Source: Xanthobacteraceae bacterium (GTDB lineage: Bacteria > Pseudomonadota > Alphaproteobacteria > Rhizobiales > Xanthobacteraceae). Taken from it: a stretch of DNA of 35,827 nucleotides. The stretch is from assembly GCA_019746135.1 (NCBI GenBank), contig JAIESI010000228.1, positions 1 through 35,827 on the forward strand, given 5' to 3'. The notes beneath the pieces are model-generated. The model did not search any database, was not told the origin of the DNA, and saw only the letters and a list, made by a program, of their open reading frames with translations. The translations under genes and the position numbers were made by a program. Shown here piece after piece: positions 25,673 to 35,827 of the stretch; the stretch's first letter is position 1, and the number at the start of each line of letters is the position of its first letter.

Positions 25673-26374
25673 CTAGAGTTCCTTGAACCGGTAGCCGACG
25701 CCATAAAGCGTTTCGATCATGTCGAACTCGTTGTCGACCGACTTGAACTTCTTTCGCAGCCGCTTGATGTGGCTGTCGATGGTGCGATCGTCGACATAGA
25801 CCTGATCGTCATAGGCCGCGTCCATCAGCGCGTTGCGGCTTTTGACCACGCCGGAGCGCGCCGCGAGCGCCTGCAGGATCAGAAATTCGGTCACGGTGAG
25901 CGTCACCGGCTCGCCCTTCCAGGTGCAGGTGTGGCGCTCCGGGTCCATGCGGAGCTGGCCGCGCTCCAGCGCCTTGATGTCGGGCTCCTTGGCGACCGCA
26001 GCGGCATCCTTCGGCGCCGTGCGGCGGAGCACCGATTTCACGCGCTCGACCAGCAGCCGCTGCGAGAACGGTTTGCGAATGAAGTCGTCGGCACCCATCT
26101 TGAGGCCGAACAGCTCGTCGATCTCCTCGTCCTTCGACGTGAGGAAGATCACCGGCATGTCGGTCTTCTGGCGCAGCCGCCGCAACAGCTCCATGCCGTC
26201 CATGCGCGGCATCTTGATGTCGAGGATCGCGAGATCGGGCGGCGAGGTCTTGAAGCCCTCGAGCGCGGACGCACCATCGGTGTACTGCATGATCCGATAG
26301 CCCTCGGCCTCAAGCGCGATGGAGACCGAAGTCAGGATATTCCGGTCGTCGTCGACAAGAGCGATGGTCGGCAT
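25673..26374 (-). CDS. chvI: Response regulator ChvI (OmpR family)
   Basis: Two-domain transcription factor of 233 residues partnered with ChvG. The receiver domain begins [20 protein letters not shown], has the phosphorylated aspartate in [13 protein letters not shown], and the conserved threonine/lysine in [10 protein letters not shown] and FIRKPF. The C-terminal winged helix spans about residues 135-233, with [13 protein letters not shown] and the recognition segment [16 protein letters not shown]. The ATG at 26374 was chosen by the family start; the frame reaches a TTG at 26458 but reads through promoter sequence. GGGGGA lies about 10 bases upstream. It is divergent from the HugZ-type gene. 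Confidence 0.96.
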   Translation of the reverse strand: MPTIALVDDDRNILTSVSIALEAEGYRIMQYTDGASALEGFKTSPPDLAILDIKMPRMDGMELLRRLRQKTDMPVIFLTSKDEEIDELFGLKMGADDFIRKPFSQRLLVERVKSVLRRTAPKDAAAVAKEPDIKALERGQLRMDPERHTCTWKGEPVTLTVTEFLILQALAARSGVVKSRNALMDAAYDDQVYVDDRTIDSHIKRLRKKFKSVDNEFDMIETLYGVGYRFKEL

Positions 26375-26581
26375 AATAGGCAGGTCCCCCAGAGGGTTGG
26401 ATGTCCTGTCCGTTTCAAGCCCCCAAAGCTGGGCCGAAATGTGACAGGGACTCGACAAATACGTGATTCGTCAAGTGGTTGCTGGTCTCTAGCGCAATGT
26501 TCCGCACCCGTTCGCGTTAACGTCTTGCCGTATGTCCGCAACCGGGCTGAAGTTCGGAGCCCATGAGATAAGAGTGGATAT

Positions 26582-27304
26582 ATGCAGCCGACCGCCGAAT
26601 TCGACCCCAAAACCGCCGCCAAAAAGCTGATGCGCGAGGCCCGCTCCGGGGCGCTCGGCACGCTGATGGCAGGCTCCGGTGATCCTTACTGCTCGCTGGT
26701 CAATGTCGCGACCGCGGCCGACGGCACGCCCTTGCTGCTGATCTCGCGGCTGGCCGTGCACACCAGGAACATCCTCGCCGACCCGCGTGCCTCGTTGATG
26801 CTCGACGAGCGCAAGGAGGGGGACCCGCTGCAGGGCGCCCGTGTCATGCTGATGGGCACGGCGGTCAAGACCGAGAGCCCGGAGGCGCGAAGGCGTTACC
26901 TCTCGTATCAGCCCGAGGCCGAGATGTTCGCGGGCTTCCAGGATTTTGCGTTCTACGAGCTGAGGCTCAAGGGCGCGCATCTGGTCGCAGGCTTCGGCCG
27001 GATCGTCGATCTCAAGCCGCAGGACCTGCTTACCGATCTCACCGGTGCCGAAGCGATGGTCGAAGCCGAGACCGGCGCGATCGAGCACATGAACGCCGAC
27101 CATGCCGACACCTGCCGGCTCTATGCGACGAAGCTCCTTGGCGCGCCCGACGGCAACTGGCGCTGCGTCGGCTGCGACCCGGAAGGTCTCGACCTGCAAT
27201 GCGAGCGGGCGGGCTTGCGCCTGCCGTTCCCGCAGCGCGTGACGGCGCCCGGCGCACTCCGCGCGGTGCTCAAGCAATTGGCCGATCAGGCGCGGGCGGG
27301 TTAG
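26582..27304 (+). CDS. HugZ-type pyridoxamine-phosphate-oxidase-fold protein
   Basis: Protein of 240 residues with two domains: residues about 8-150 are the FMN-binding split-barrel of the pyridoxamine 5'-phosphate oxidase family (SGALGTLMAGSGDPYCSLVN, LLLISRLAVHTRNILADPRASLML), and residues about 160-235 are the DUF2470-type domain (AIEHMNADHADTCRLYATKL), the pair found in HugZ haem-utilisation proteins. It may degrade or bind haem, or act on a flavin/PLP-like ligand. The ATG is at 26582 after an AGAGTGGA-like site. It is divergent from chvI and its last four bases overlap the stop of the haloperoxidase gene on the other strand. Confidence 0.87.
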   Translation: MQPTAEFDPKTAAKKLMREARSGALGTLMAGSGDPYCSLVNVATAADGTPLLLISRLAVHTRNILADPRASLMLDERKEGDPLQGARVMLMGTAVKTESPEARRRYLSYQPEAEMFAGFQDFAFYELRLKGAHLVAGFGRIVDLKPQDLLTDLTGAEAMVEAETGAIEHMNADHADTCRLYATKLLGAPDGNWRCVGCDPEGLDLQCERAGLRLPFPQRVTAPGALRAVLKQLADQARAG

Positions 27305-28875
27305 CGATACCTGCGGTAGGCGTTTCGGTGGGCCGCCTCGGCAATGCGGGCGCCCGACCGTGCGCCGAGTTCGCAATCGAAATTCCAATGCACGCCGAGG
27401 TGCACGCGGCTCTTGTTGTTGTCCTCGATCATCTGGTTGATCTGCGTGTAGTTGATCGGCAGATAGGGCCGTGCCTCGTTGCGGAAATTGTCGATCGTAA
27501 TGCCGTTGAGCTCGTCGGACACGAACGACCCGGCGTTGCGGATGTCGCCGGGAGCGTGCCGCGTCGACTCGCGCTCCGCACGCACGTGCCTGAGCACATT
27601 GAAGCAGGCGCTGCCGAACGTGGCGTGACCCGACGGGTAGGACGGGAAGTTCGGCGTGAAGCAGGCGCGATCGTACGGCAGCACGTCCTTGACCGGCTCG
27701 CCGAACCAGTTGCGCTCGCCGCCGCCGAGCATGCTCAGCGCCGTCAGCCGCTGTGCGTCGCTGCCGAGCGCGAACTGCGTCGGATTGCTTCGCGGCGCGC
27801 CGAACGGACGCCAGTCGGGCTCGGGCCGGGATAGTGCATTCGGAATGCCGCGGACCGGCCGCCAGAGCTGATAGCGGTACTTGGCCTCCCAGCAGACGAT
27901 GCCCGCGTCGGCCATGGCGATGTTGCAAAGCGCCAGCAGTCGCGCGAGCTCGGGTGTCGAGAAGCCGTCGGCTTCGGCGATCTGGGTGACGATCTGGTTG
28001 TAGAGGCGGGGCGGCGTGCCGAGCAGCCGTGCGCCGTCGTAGGCCCAGTACACACCGACCTTGACCTGGTCCGCGGTCGGCCGCTCCGGGCGGAACGCAC
28101 CGAGCTCCCGCACCTCCTCCAGATCGCGGATGTAGTCGCGATCCTGCTCCGGCGGCGGGTCGCCGGGGCCGTAGGAGCGGATCGGCAGGCCGGTGAGCAG
28201 CGGGGGAAGCCGGCTCCAGGTCACGCCGTAGAACTTCTGGTCGGGATTGAACGGATCGACGTCGTGCTCGCCGCGCCGCAACGCCACGCCGCGGCTGGTC
28301 GACGACAGCGCGGCGTTCTTGATCGTCTCCCAATGCCATTGCGACGTGAACCGCTCGCTGCGGCCGAATTCGAGACCGGCGTTCCAGGCTTCGAGGGCCC
28401 GGGAGTCGTAGTGCTTGAGGAAGTGCTGCCGCTGAAAGCCGATCAGGTGCGTGTGCGCCGGCGTGGTGTAGATGTGCCCGAGGATGCGGGCGGCCGTGCC
28501 GCCGACGAACACATCGGCAAACTCGTTTTTCGGCGCGCGTCCGCCGCGGATGATGAAGCCTTCGAAGCCGCAGTCATAGGCCGCGGTGCAGGCATCGGCC
28601 ATGACGATGTGGGCGAGCGCCAGTGCCCGCGACGCGGCACAGGGTCCGGGGGCGCGCGCGTCCTTGGCGTCGACGCTGTGGTCGAGGGCATCGAGCTGCA
28701 GCGTCGTGTCGCTCCAGAACAGCACCGGATCGATGCGCGCCGGTCGGCTGCGGCTCTGCGCCGGTCGTGGCGACGCTCCCGCCGCCGCGCCGGCGGCGCC
28801 GATCGCCCAAACAAGCGCCTGCCGGCGGTCGACGACGCCGTGTCGCGAAGTCCCGGTTGATCTGTCGTCCGTCAT
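27301..28875 (-). CDS. Vanadium-dependent haloperoxidase, probably Tat-exported
   Basis: Protein of 524 residues of the vanadium haloperoxidase / acid phosphatase superfamily, which oxidises halides with hydrogen peroxide. All vanadate-binding positions are visible: K332 and R339 in KYRYQLWRP (K-x6-RP), S415-G416-H417 in PSYPSGHATFGSA, and R490 and H496 in SRVHLGVHWNFD. The N-terminus (DRRQALVWAIGAAGAAAGAS) has twin arginines and a weakly hydrophobic stretch, so Tat export is likely. The ATG is at 28875; the ribosome site is weak. Halide preference (chloride, bromide or iodide) cannot be read off. It is divergent from the two exported hydrolase genes. Confidence 0.9.
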   Translation of the reverse strand: MTDDRSTGTSRHGVVDRRQALVWAIGAAGAAAGASPRPAQSRSRPARIDPVLFWSDTTLQLDALDHSVDAKDARAPGPCAASRALALAHIVMADACTAAYDCGFEGFIIRGGRAPKNEFADVFVGGTAARILGHIYTTPAHTHLIGFQRQHFLKHYDSRALEAWNAGLEFGRSERFTSQWHWETIKNAALSSTSRGVALRRGEHDVDPFNPDQKFYGVTWSRLPPLLTGLPIRSYGPGDPPPEQDRDYIRDLEEVRELGAFRPERPTADQVKVGVYWAYDGARLLGTPPRLYNQIVTQIAEADGFSTPELARLLALCNIAMADAGIVCWEAKYRYQLWRPVRGIPNALSRPEPDWRPFGAPRSNPTQFALGSDAQRLTALSMLGGGERNWFGEPVKDVLPYDRACFTPNFPSYPSGHATFGSACFNVLRHVRAERESTRHAPGDIRNAGSFVSDELNGITIDNFRNEARPYLPINYTQINQMIEDNNKSRVHLGVHWNFDCELGARSGARIAEAAHRNAYRRYR

Positions 28876-29119
28876 CGAGACGCAGGAATGTCATTGTTGA
28901 ATGCGCTCCATTCTACAGTCGTGCGGTTCGGTCCGTGCGCGCGCGAAGCGCCATCGCCGGCATCGTCTCGATTCACCATTAACGGCGCGCCTGATGCGTT
29001 TTTGCGAGCCGCTCCGGCGCCTTACGCTGCCGGCCGCCCACCTGCTGCCCACGGATAGACGTGGTGCCCGGCGTTGCGGCACACTCCCGGCCAACAACGT
29101 CAACGATAGGGAGGTCACC

Positions 29120-30172
29120 ATGCGCCGATTGCTGACGAGCGCGCTGCTCGTGCTCGCCGCCGCGCCCGCTTTCGCCCAAGTCGCTTTCGCCCAAGTCGCT
29201 TTCGCGCAAGCCAAAAAAGAACCGATCGCGCTGCGCGACATGGGCTCGTTCCACATCGGCGGCCGCATCATCGAGATCACCGGCCAGCCGGTGAAGGAGG
29301 TGGTGTTCACGCCGGGCGGGGTGCCGGCCAAGGTCGATCCGAACGGCAGGTATCAGGTCGAGCAGATGTATGTGCAGTACTTCCTGCCGCAGAACCGGAA
29401 GGGAAAGCTGCCGCTGCTCCTGTGGCACGGCGGCGGGCTCTCCGGCGTCACCTATGAGACCAAGCCGGACGGCGGCGACGGCTGGATGCACTACTTCATC
29501 CGCAAGGGCTGGGACACCTACGTGTCGGATGCGATGGAGCGCGGCCGCTCCGGCTGGACCAGCACGTTCAAGGGCGAAGCCATGGCGCTGCCGTTCGGCG
29601 ATCCGTGGGAGCGCTTCCGCATGGGACCGCCCGGCTCGTGGAACGACGATCCGGCCAAGCGCGTGTCCTATCCGGGCATGCAGTTTCCCGCCGAGGCCTA
29701 TCCGCAGTTCATGAAGCAGGGCGTGCCGCGCTGGGTCACGACCGACAACGAGATCGTCAAGGCTTACATCGAGCTGGTCGACAAGGTGTGTCCGTGCGCC
29801 ATCCTGGTGCACAGCCAGTCCGGCACGTTCGGCTACAAGGTGCTCGAAGCGCGGCCCGACAAGGTGAAGGCGCTGGTGGCGGTGGAGCCCACCGTCGGCG
29901 GCGACAAGAACAAGATCGCCTCGGTCAAGAATACGCCGATCACCGTCATCATCGGCGACAATGCCAAGGAGCATCCGCGCTGGAAGAATATCCGCCAGAA
30001 CAGCGTCGGCTATGGCGAGGCATTCAAGGCGGCCGGCGGCAGCTTCGATCTCGTCGATCTGCCCGACGCCGGCATCAAGGGCAATTCGCACATGGTGATG
30101 ATGGACAAGAACAGCGATCAGGTCGCGGACCTGATCCAGAAGTGGCTGGTGAGCAAGGGGCTGAGTGACTGA
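29120..30172 (+). CDS. Exported alpha/beta hydrolase, tandem copy 1
   Basis: Exported hydrolase of 350 residues. The signal peptide (1-30) ends in a triplicated AFAQ unit produced by a 15-bp tandem repeat. The mature part shows an oxyanion segment LLLWHGGGLSGVTYE (99-113), the nucleophile elbow VHSQSGTFG with Ser232, and the likely catalytic His324 in KGNSHMVMMD. Conserved Cys224 and Cys226 (DKVCPCAIL) could form a disulfide. TAGGGAGG directly before the ATG at 29120 is a strong ribosome site and rules out the longer frame from 28901. It is the upstream member of a tandem pair with the gene at 30358. The substrate is unknown; esterase activity is the default expectation. Confidence 0.85.
   Translation: MRRLLTSALLVLAAAPAFAQVAFAQVAFAQAKKEPIALRDMGSFHIGGRIIEITGQPVKEVVFTPGGVPAKVDPNGRYQVEQMYVQYFLPQNRKGKLPLLLWHGGGLSGVTYETKPDGGDGWMHYFIRKGWDTYVSDAMERGRSGWTSTFKGEAMALPFGDPWERFRMGPPGSWNDDPAKRVSYPGMQFPAEAYPQFMKQGVPRWVTTDNEIVKAYIELVDKVCPCAILVHSQSGTFGYKVLEARPDKVKALVAVEPTVGGDKNKIASVKNTPITVIIGDNAKEHPRWKNIRQNSVGYGEAFKAAGGSFDLVDLPDAGIKGNSHMVMMDKNSDQVADLIQKWLVSKGLSD
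29168..29212 (+). repeat. 15-bp tandem repeat, three copies, inside a signal peptide
   Basis: GCTTTCGCCCAAGTC at 29168-29182 and 29183-29197 (identical), then GCTTTCGCGCAAGCC at 29198-29212. The unit is in frame and encodes AFAQV, repeating the signal-peptidase recognition site. The near-identity shows recent slippage. Confidence 0.95.
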
Positions 30173-30246
30173 CCTTTGTCCGGGGCGCGATGCAGCACGA
30201 AGCCCTAAGCGCGTTCACGCGCGTCTTTGACGCGCTATGGCGAAGT

Positions 30247-30345
30247 GATGCATCGCAGACCCGGGACCGTTACACACACTGAATTTGGAACGGTCCCGGA
30301 TCTGCGGTGCACCGCTATCGCGCTGCATCGCGTCCGGGACACGAG
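30247..30345. repeat. Intergenic palindromic (REP-like) element
   Basis: Between the two hydrolase genes. The core stem is CCGGGACCGTT (30261-30271) against AACGGTCCCGG (30289-30299), perfect over 11 bp, and it extends outward to CGCAGA/TCTGCG and further imperfectly to about 30247-30314. A second CCGGGAC occurs just downstream (near 30335). The size, strong stem and intergenic position resemble the dispersed palindromic repeats common in Bradyrhizobium-group genomes. A transcript of it would fold strongly and could reduce read-through between the two genes. Confidence 0.65.
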
Positions 30346-30357
30346 CGGAGAAAGCCG

Positions 30358-31380
30358 ATGAATCGTATTTTGCTCGGACTGTTTTTTGCGCTGTTCGCGC
30401 TTCCCGCAACCGCCGCCGAAGACATCGTGCTGCGCGGCATGGGCTCGTTCCATGTCGGCGGCCGCATCGCCGAGGTCTCCGGCAAGGAAGTGCGGATGAT
30501 CCAGCGCCAGGCCGGCGGGCCGGTGACCAAGCTCGACCCGAACGGCCAGTACATGGTCGAGCAGATGTACGTGCAGTTCTTCCTGCCGAAGGACAAGAAG
30601 GGCAAATATCCGCTGCTGATGTGGCACGGCGGCGGCCTCACCGGCGTCACCTATGAGAGCACACCCGACGGCCGCGACGGCTGGATGAACTTCTTCATCC
30701 GCAAGGGCTGGGACACCTACGTGTCGGATGCGGTGGAGCGCGGCCGCTCCGGCTTCGCGTCCAAGGACGTCTGGACCGACGATCCGATCTTCCTGACCTA
30801 TCAGGACCCGTATGAGCGTTTCCGCATCGGCCAGGGCGAGGGCTCGTGGAACGCCGATCCGGCCAAACGAAAATTGCTGCCCGGCAGCCAGTTTCCGGCC
30901 GAGGCCTACGAGAGCTACATGAAGCAGGCGGTGCCGCGCTGGCTTTCGACCGACGCCGCGATCCTGCGCGGCTATCTGACGCTGATCGACAAGGTCTGCC
31001 CTTGCGTGCTGCTGGTGCACAGCCAGGGCGGCAATTTTGGATTCCTTGCCGCCGAGCAGCGGCCGGACAAGATCAAGGGCATCGTCGCGGTGGAATCCGC
31101 CACCGCCGGAAAAAAGGAAAACGCGGCGAAGCTGAAGGATGTGCCGGTGCTCATGGTGTTCGGCGACTATGTCGATCAGCATCCGCGCTGGTCGACCTTC
31201 AAGAAGATCGACGCCGAATATGGCGACGCCATCAAGGCCGCAGGCGGCACGGTCGACTGGATCAACCTCCCTGACATCGGCATCAAGGGCAATTCGCACA
31301 TGCTGATGCAGGACAAGAACAGCGATGAGATTGCCGAGGTGATCCAGAAGTGGCTGGTCGGAAAGGGCCTGTCGGACTGA
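30358..31380 (+). CDS. Exported alpha/beta hydrolase, tandem copy 2
   Basis: Exported hydrolase of 340 residues and clear paralogue of the preceding gene: both share GMGSFHVGGRI-like starts, the DPNGQYMVEQMYVQFFLP block, LMWHGGGLTGVTYE, GWDTYVSDAVERGRSG, DKVCPCVLLVHSQGGNFG with the nucleophile serine, and the end GIKGNSHMLMQDKNSDEI. The signal peptide is MNRILLGLFFALFALPATAA. It differs by a short insertion after GRSG (SKDVWTDDPIFL) and by HSQGG in place of HSQSG. GGAG at 30347-30350 serves the ATG at 30358. Tandem duplication followed by divergence suggests two related substrates, or dosage. Confidence 0.87.
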   Translation: MNRILLGLFFALFALPATAAEDIVLRGMGSFHVGGRIAEVSGKEVRMIQRQAGGPVTKLDPNGQYMVEQMYVQFFLPKDKKGKYPLLMWHGGGLTGVTYESTPDGRDGWMNFFIRKGWDTYVSDAVERGRSGFASKDVWTDDPIFLTYQDPYERFRIGQGEGSWNADPAKRKLLPGSQFPAEAYESYMKQAVPRWLSTDAAILRGYLTLIDKVCPCVLLVHSQGGNFGFLAAEQRPDKIKGIVAVESATAGKKENAAKLKDVPVLMVFGDYVDQHPRWSTFKKIDAEYGDAIKAAGGTVDWINLPDIGIKGNSHMLMQDKNSDEIAEVIQKWLVGKGLSD

Positions 31381-31650
31381 CCCGCATGATCCCGCTGTTG
31401 TTGCAGCGCAGCGCAGATTCCCGCCGCCGGTGAGGTTGCCGTCGAAGGCCGGCAATGGACCTTCGCGCGATGCGTTTTCGCCGGCCTGCTGCGGCATGGA
31501 TAGTCCTTCATAGTCCTTGGCAGGGGCCATGTTCGCGACTAAAAGTCCGCCCACGATGCGGGTGGGGGGACTACCCGGGGACCGCCTGAAGCGGACGTTG
31601 ATGAGAGATTCCGGCAGGCATTCGGCCGGAGGCGTGAGGAGGAGTTTTCC
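31381..31650 (+). promoter_or_regulatory. pckA leader region with a hairpin
   Basis: These 270 bp precede pckA. An 11-bp stem with one mismatch (AGTCCGCCCAC at 31544-31554, GTGGGGGGACT at 31562-31572) with a 7-base loop lies 79 bp before the GTG start. The direct repeat TAGTCCTT occurs at 31501-31508 and 31511-31518. I see no small gene here. A role in controlling pckA is possible but unproven. Confidence 0.35.
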
Positions 31651-33270
<1,620 letters not shown>

Positions 33271-33290
33271 GCGCACCTGCACGCAATCGA

Positions 33291-33318
33291 AAAGGGCGGC
33301 CGTAATGGGCCGCCCTTT
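33291..33318. terminator. Bidirectional terminator between pckA and the coiled-coil gene
   Basis: AAAGGGCGGCC / GGCCGCCCTTT, a perfect 11-bp stem with a 6-base loop, 20 bp after the pckA stop and 18 bp after the stop of the opposing gene. The A run on the left and T run on the right allow it to serve both strands. Confidence 0.9.
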
Positions 33319-33336
33319 GTCATTCGGGCATGATCG

Positions 33337-33885
33337 TTACTGGCTGGGCGGCGCGGCGGGCGCAGGCGGCGCCGGCTGCGGCGGCTCGCTCAATTCGGCC
33401 GCGATCAGCTCCAGATTGACCACGCGGTTGCGCACCGCGCGCCAATAGCCCATGCGCGGTCCCGCGATCGACGTGTCGCCGTAGAGATCGTTGGCGTCCT
33501 TGCGGAAGCGCGTGACGTAGCGTTCGCCGAGCCGGTCGCGCAGGTAGAGTTCCGATCGCTGTGCCCATTCGTCGGCCGGGCGGGACGGCAGCTCGCGCTG
33601 CGCGTCGCGGATCTGGCCGAGCAGCGTGCGGCCTTCGAGGATGTAGGTCTCGAGCTGCTCGCGGACCGTGTTGCGCTCGGCCTGCTGCTGTTCGGTCTGG
33701 ATGCGCGTCGAGTGCTTGGCGTAATAGCTCGCGCCGACCGCGATGATGCCGAACACCAGCGCCGTCACGCCAAGCCGCAGCTTCAGGACCGAGCGCCGGA
33801 TCGAAAGCAGTGCGATCACGATGGCAATGAGGCCGTTGAGGACCGCAAGCGCCGGCGCAACGAAGCCGAAATACTCTCGCCACAT
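33337..33885 (-). CDS. Small membrane protein with coiled coil, function unknown
   Basis: Protein of 182 residues that I do not recognise. Two membrane helices are visible (about residues 8-28, FVAPALAVLNGLIAIVIALL, and 38-56, GVTALVFGIIAVGASYYA), then a Gln/Glu/Arg-rich helical stretch (residues 60-105, RIQTEQQQAERNTVREQLET...) likely to form a coiled coil, and a Pro/Ala-rich tail. It is convergent with pckA and separated from it by the terminator. The start ATG at 33885 begins just before the first membrane helix. Confidence 0.7.
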   Translation of the reverse strand: MWREYFGFVAPALAVLNGLIAIVIALLSIRRSVLKLRLGVTALVFGIIAVGASYYAKHSTRIQTEQQQAERNTVREQLETYILEGRTLLGQIRDAQRELPSRPADEWAQRSELYLRDRLGERYVTRFRKDANDLYGDTSIAGPRMGYWRAVRNRVVNLELIAAELSEPPQPAPPAPAAPPSQ

Positions 33886-34002
33886 CGATACTGTCTCAGC
33901 CGCCGCCCAACGGTTTCGAAACGTAGCACTGGCTGCGGGCGGGCCTCAATGCGCGAGAAGCCACACCTCCGAAAATTTGGACGTAAATTGTGCGGCCAAC
34001 AG

Positions 34003-34030
34003 AAATGGGGCGGTCGAAGCCGCCCCATTT
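34003..34030 (-). terminator. Terminator downstream of the Gln-rich protein gene
   Basis: AAATGGGGCGG / CCGCCCCATTT, an 11-bp perfect stem with a 6-base loop, 26 bp beyond the stop codon at 34056 on the minus strand. The flanking A/T runs are short, so efficiency is uncertain, but the placement is right. Confidence 0.75.
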
Positions 34031-34055
34031 TGCATTTCGCCGGGCTTTGCCGCCG

Positions 34056-35827
<1,772 letters not shown>

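Noticed and set aside
23819..26566. A 915-residue open frame on the plus strand opposite chvG and chvI
   Set aside because: It is the antisense shadow of two conserved genes; its length comes from high GC at third codon positions.
26489..28339. A 616-residue minus-strand frame across the HugZ and haloperoxidase genes
   Set aside because: It is antisense to HugZ and in a wrong frame of the haloperoxidase, with no recognisable domain.

Overview
The window is GC-rich, densely coded chromosomal DNA of an alphaproteobacterium. The best guess is order Hyphomicrobiales, close to the Bradyrhizobium / Rhodopseudomonas / Xanthobacteraceae group. This rests on the block chvI - chvG - hprK (kinase domain only) - mannose-type EIIA - HPr lying next to ahcY and pckA, on a tripartite tricarboxylate (Bug/TctC) receptor, on the abundance of cell-envelope proteins, and on strong GC bias at third codon positions (long spurious antisense frames). 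The genus cannot be fixed from the sequence alone. No tRNA, rRNA, CRISPR array, transposase, integrase or phage gene was seen.

Layout. 1-6.4 kb: a SAM methyltransferase (-), a GMC flavin oxidoreductase and a TauE/SafE permease (+), the murein endopeptidase MepA (-) divergent from a YkuD L,D-transpeptidase (+), a cupredoxin-like exported protein (-) with a Fur-like repeat in its promoter, and a RidA-family protein (+). 6.4-10 kb: an overlapping two-gene unit (-) encoding a Hint-domain secreted-type protein and an 800-residue TPR protein with a C-terminal DXD sugar-transferase domain. 10.3-13.6 kb: a DUF2165 membrane protein, a frameshifted copy of the 3' end of lepA, a DUF3859-like exported protein, then the intact lepA. 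13.7-18.7 kb: a TctC-type receptor, a permuted papain-like amidase, an Imm11-like protein of lower GC, an ArnT-like glycosyltransferase and a Sel1-repeat protein.

18.9-26.4 kb is the regulatory core: ahcY with a near-perfect operator-like palindrome upstream, then an accessory cassette (YqeY-like gene divergent from a HTH protein / alpha-beta hydrolase pair, with 10-bp phased repeats between them), then HPr, EIIA, HprK, ChvG and ChvI (all -). ChvG and hprK overlap by one base and EIIA and HPr by four, so the acid/envelope-stress two-component system and the regulatory phosphotransferase genes look translationally linked. 26.5-33.3 kb: a HugZ-type protein, a complete vanadium haloperoxidase, two tandem paralogous exported hydrolases separated by an intergenic hairpin repeat, and pckA with a clear terminator. 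33.3 kb-end: a small membrane coiled-coil protein and the 3' part of a large Gln-rich, repeat-bearing protein with two Spy/LTXXQ-like domains, cut by the window edge.

The most unusual structures are the Hint/TPR-glycosyltransferase pair, the diverged duplicate of the lepA 3' end bracketing a small lower-GC gene, the cassette between ahcY and ptsH with its phased repeats, and the internally duplicated Gln-rich protein at the right edge.
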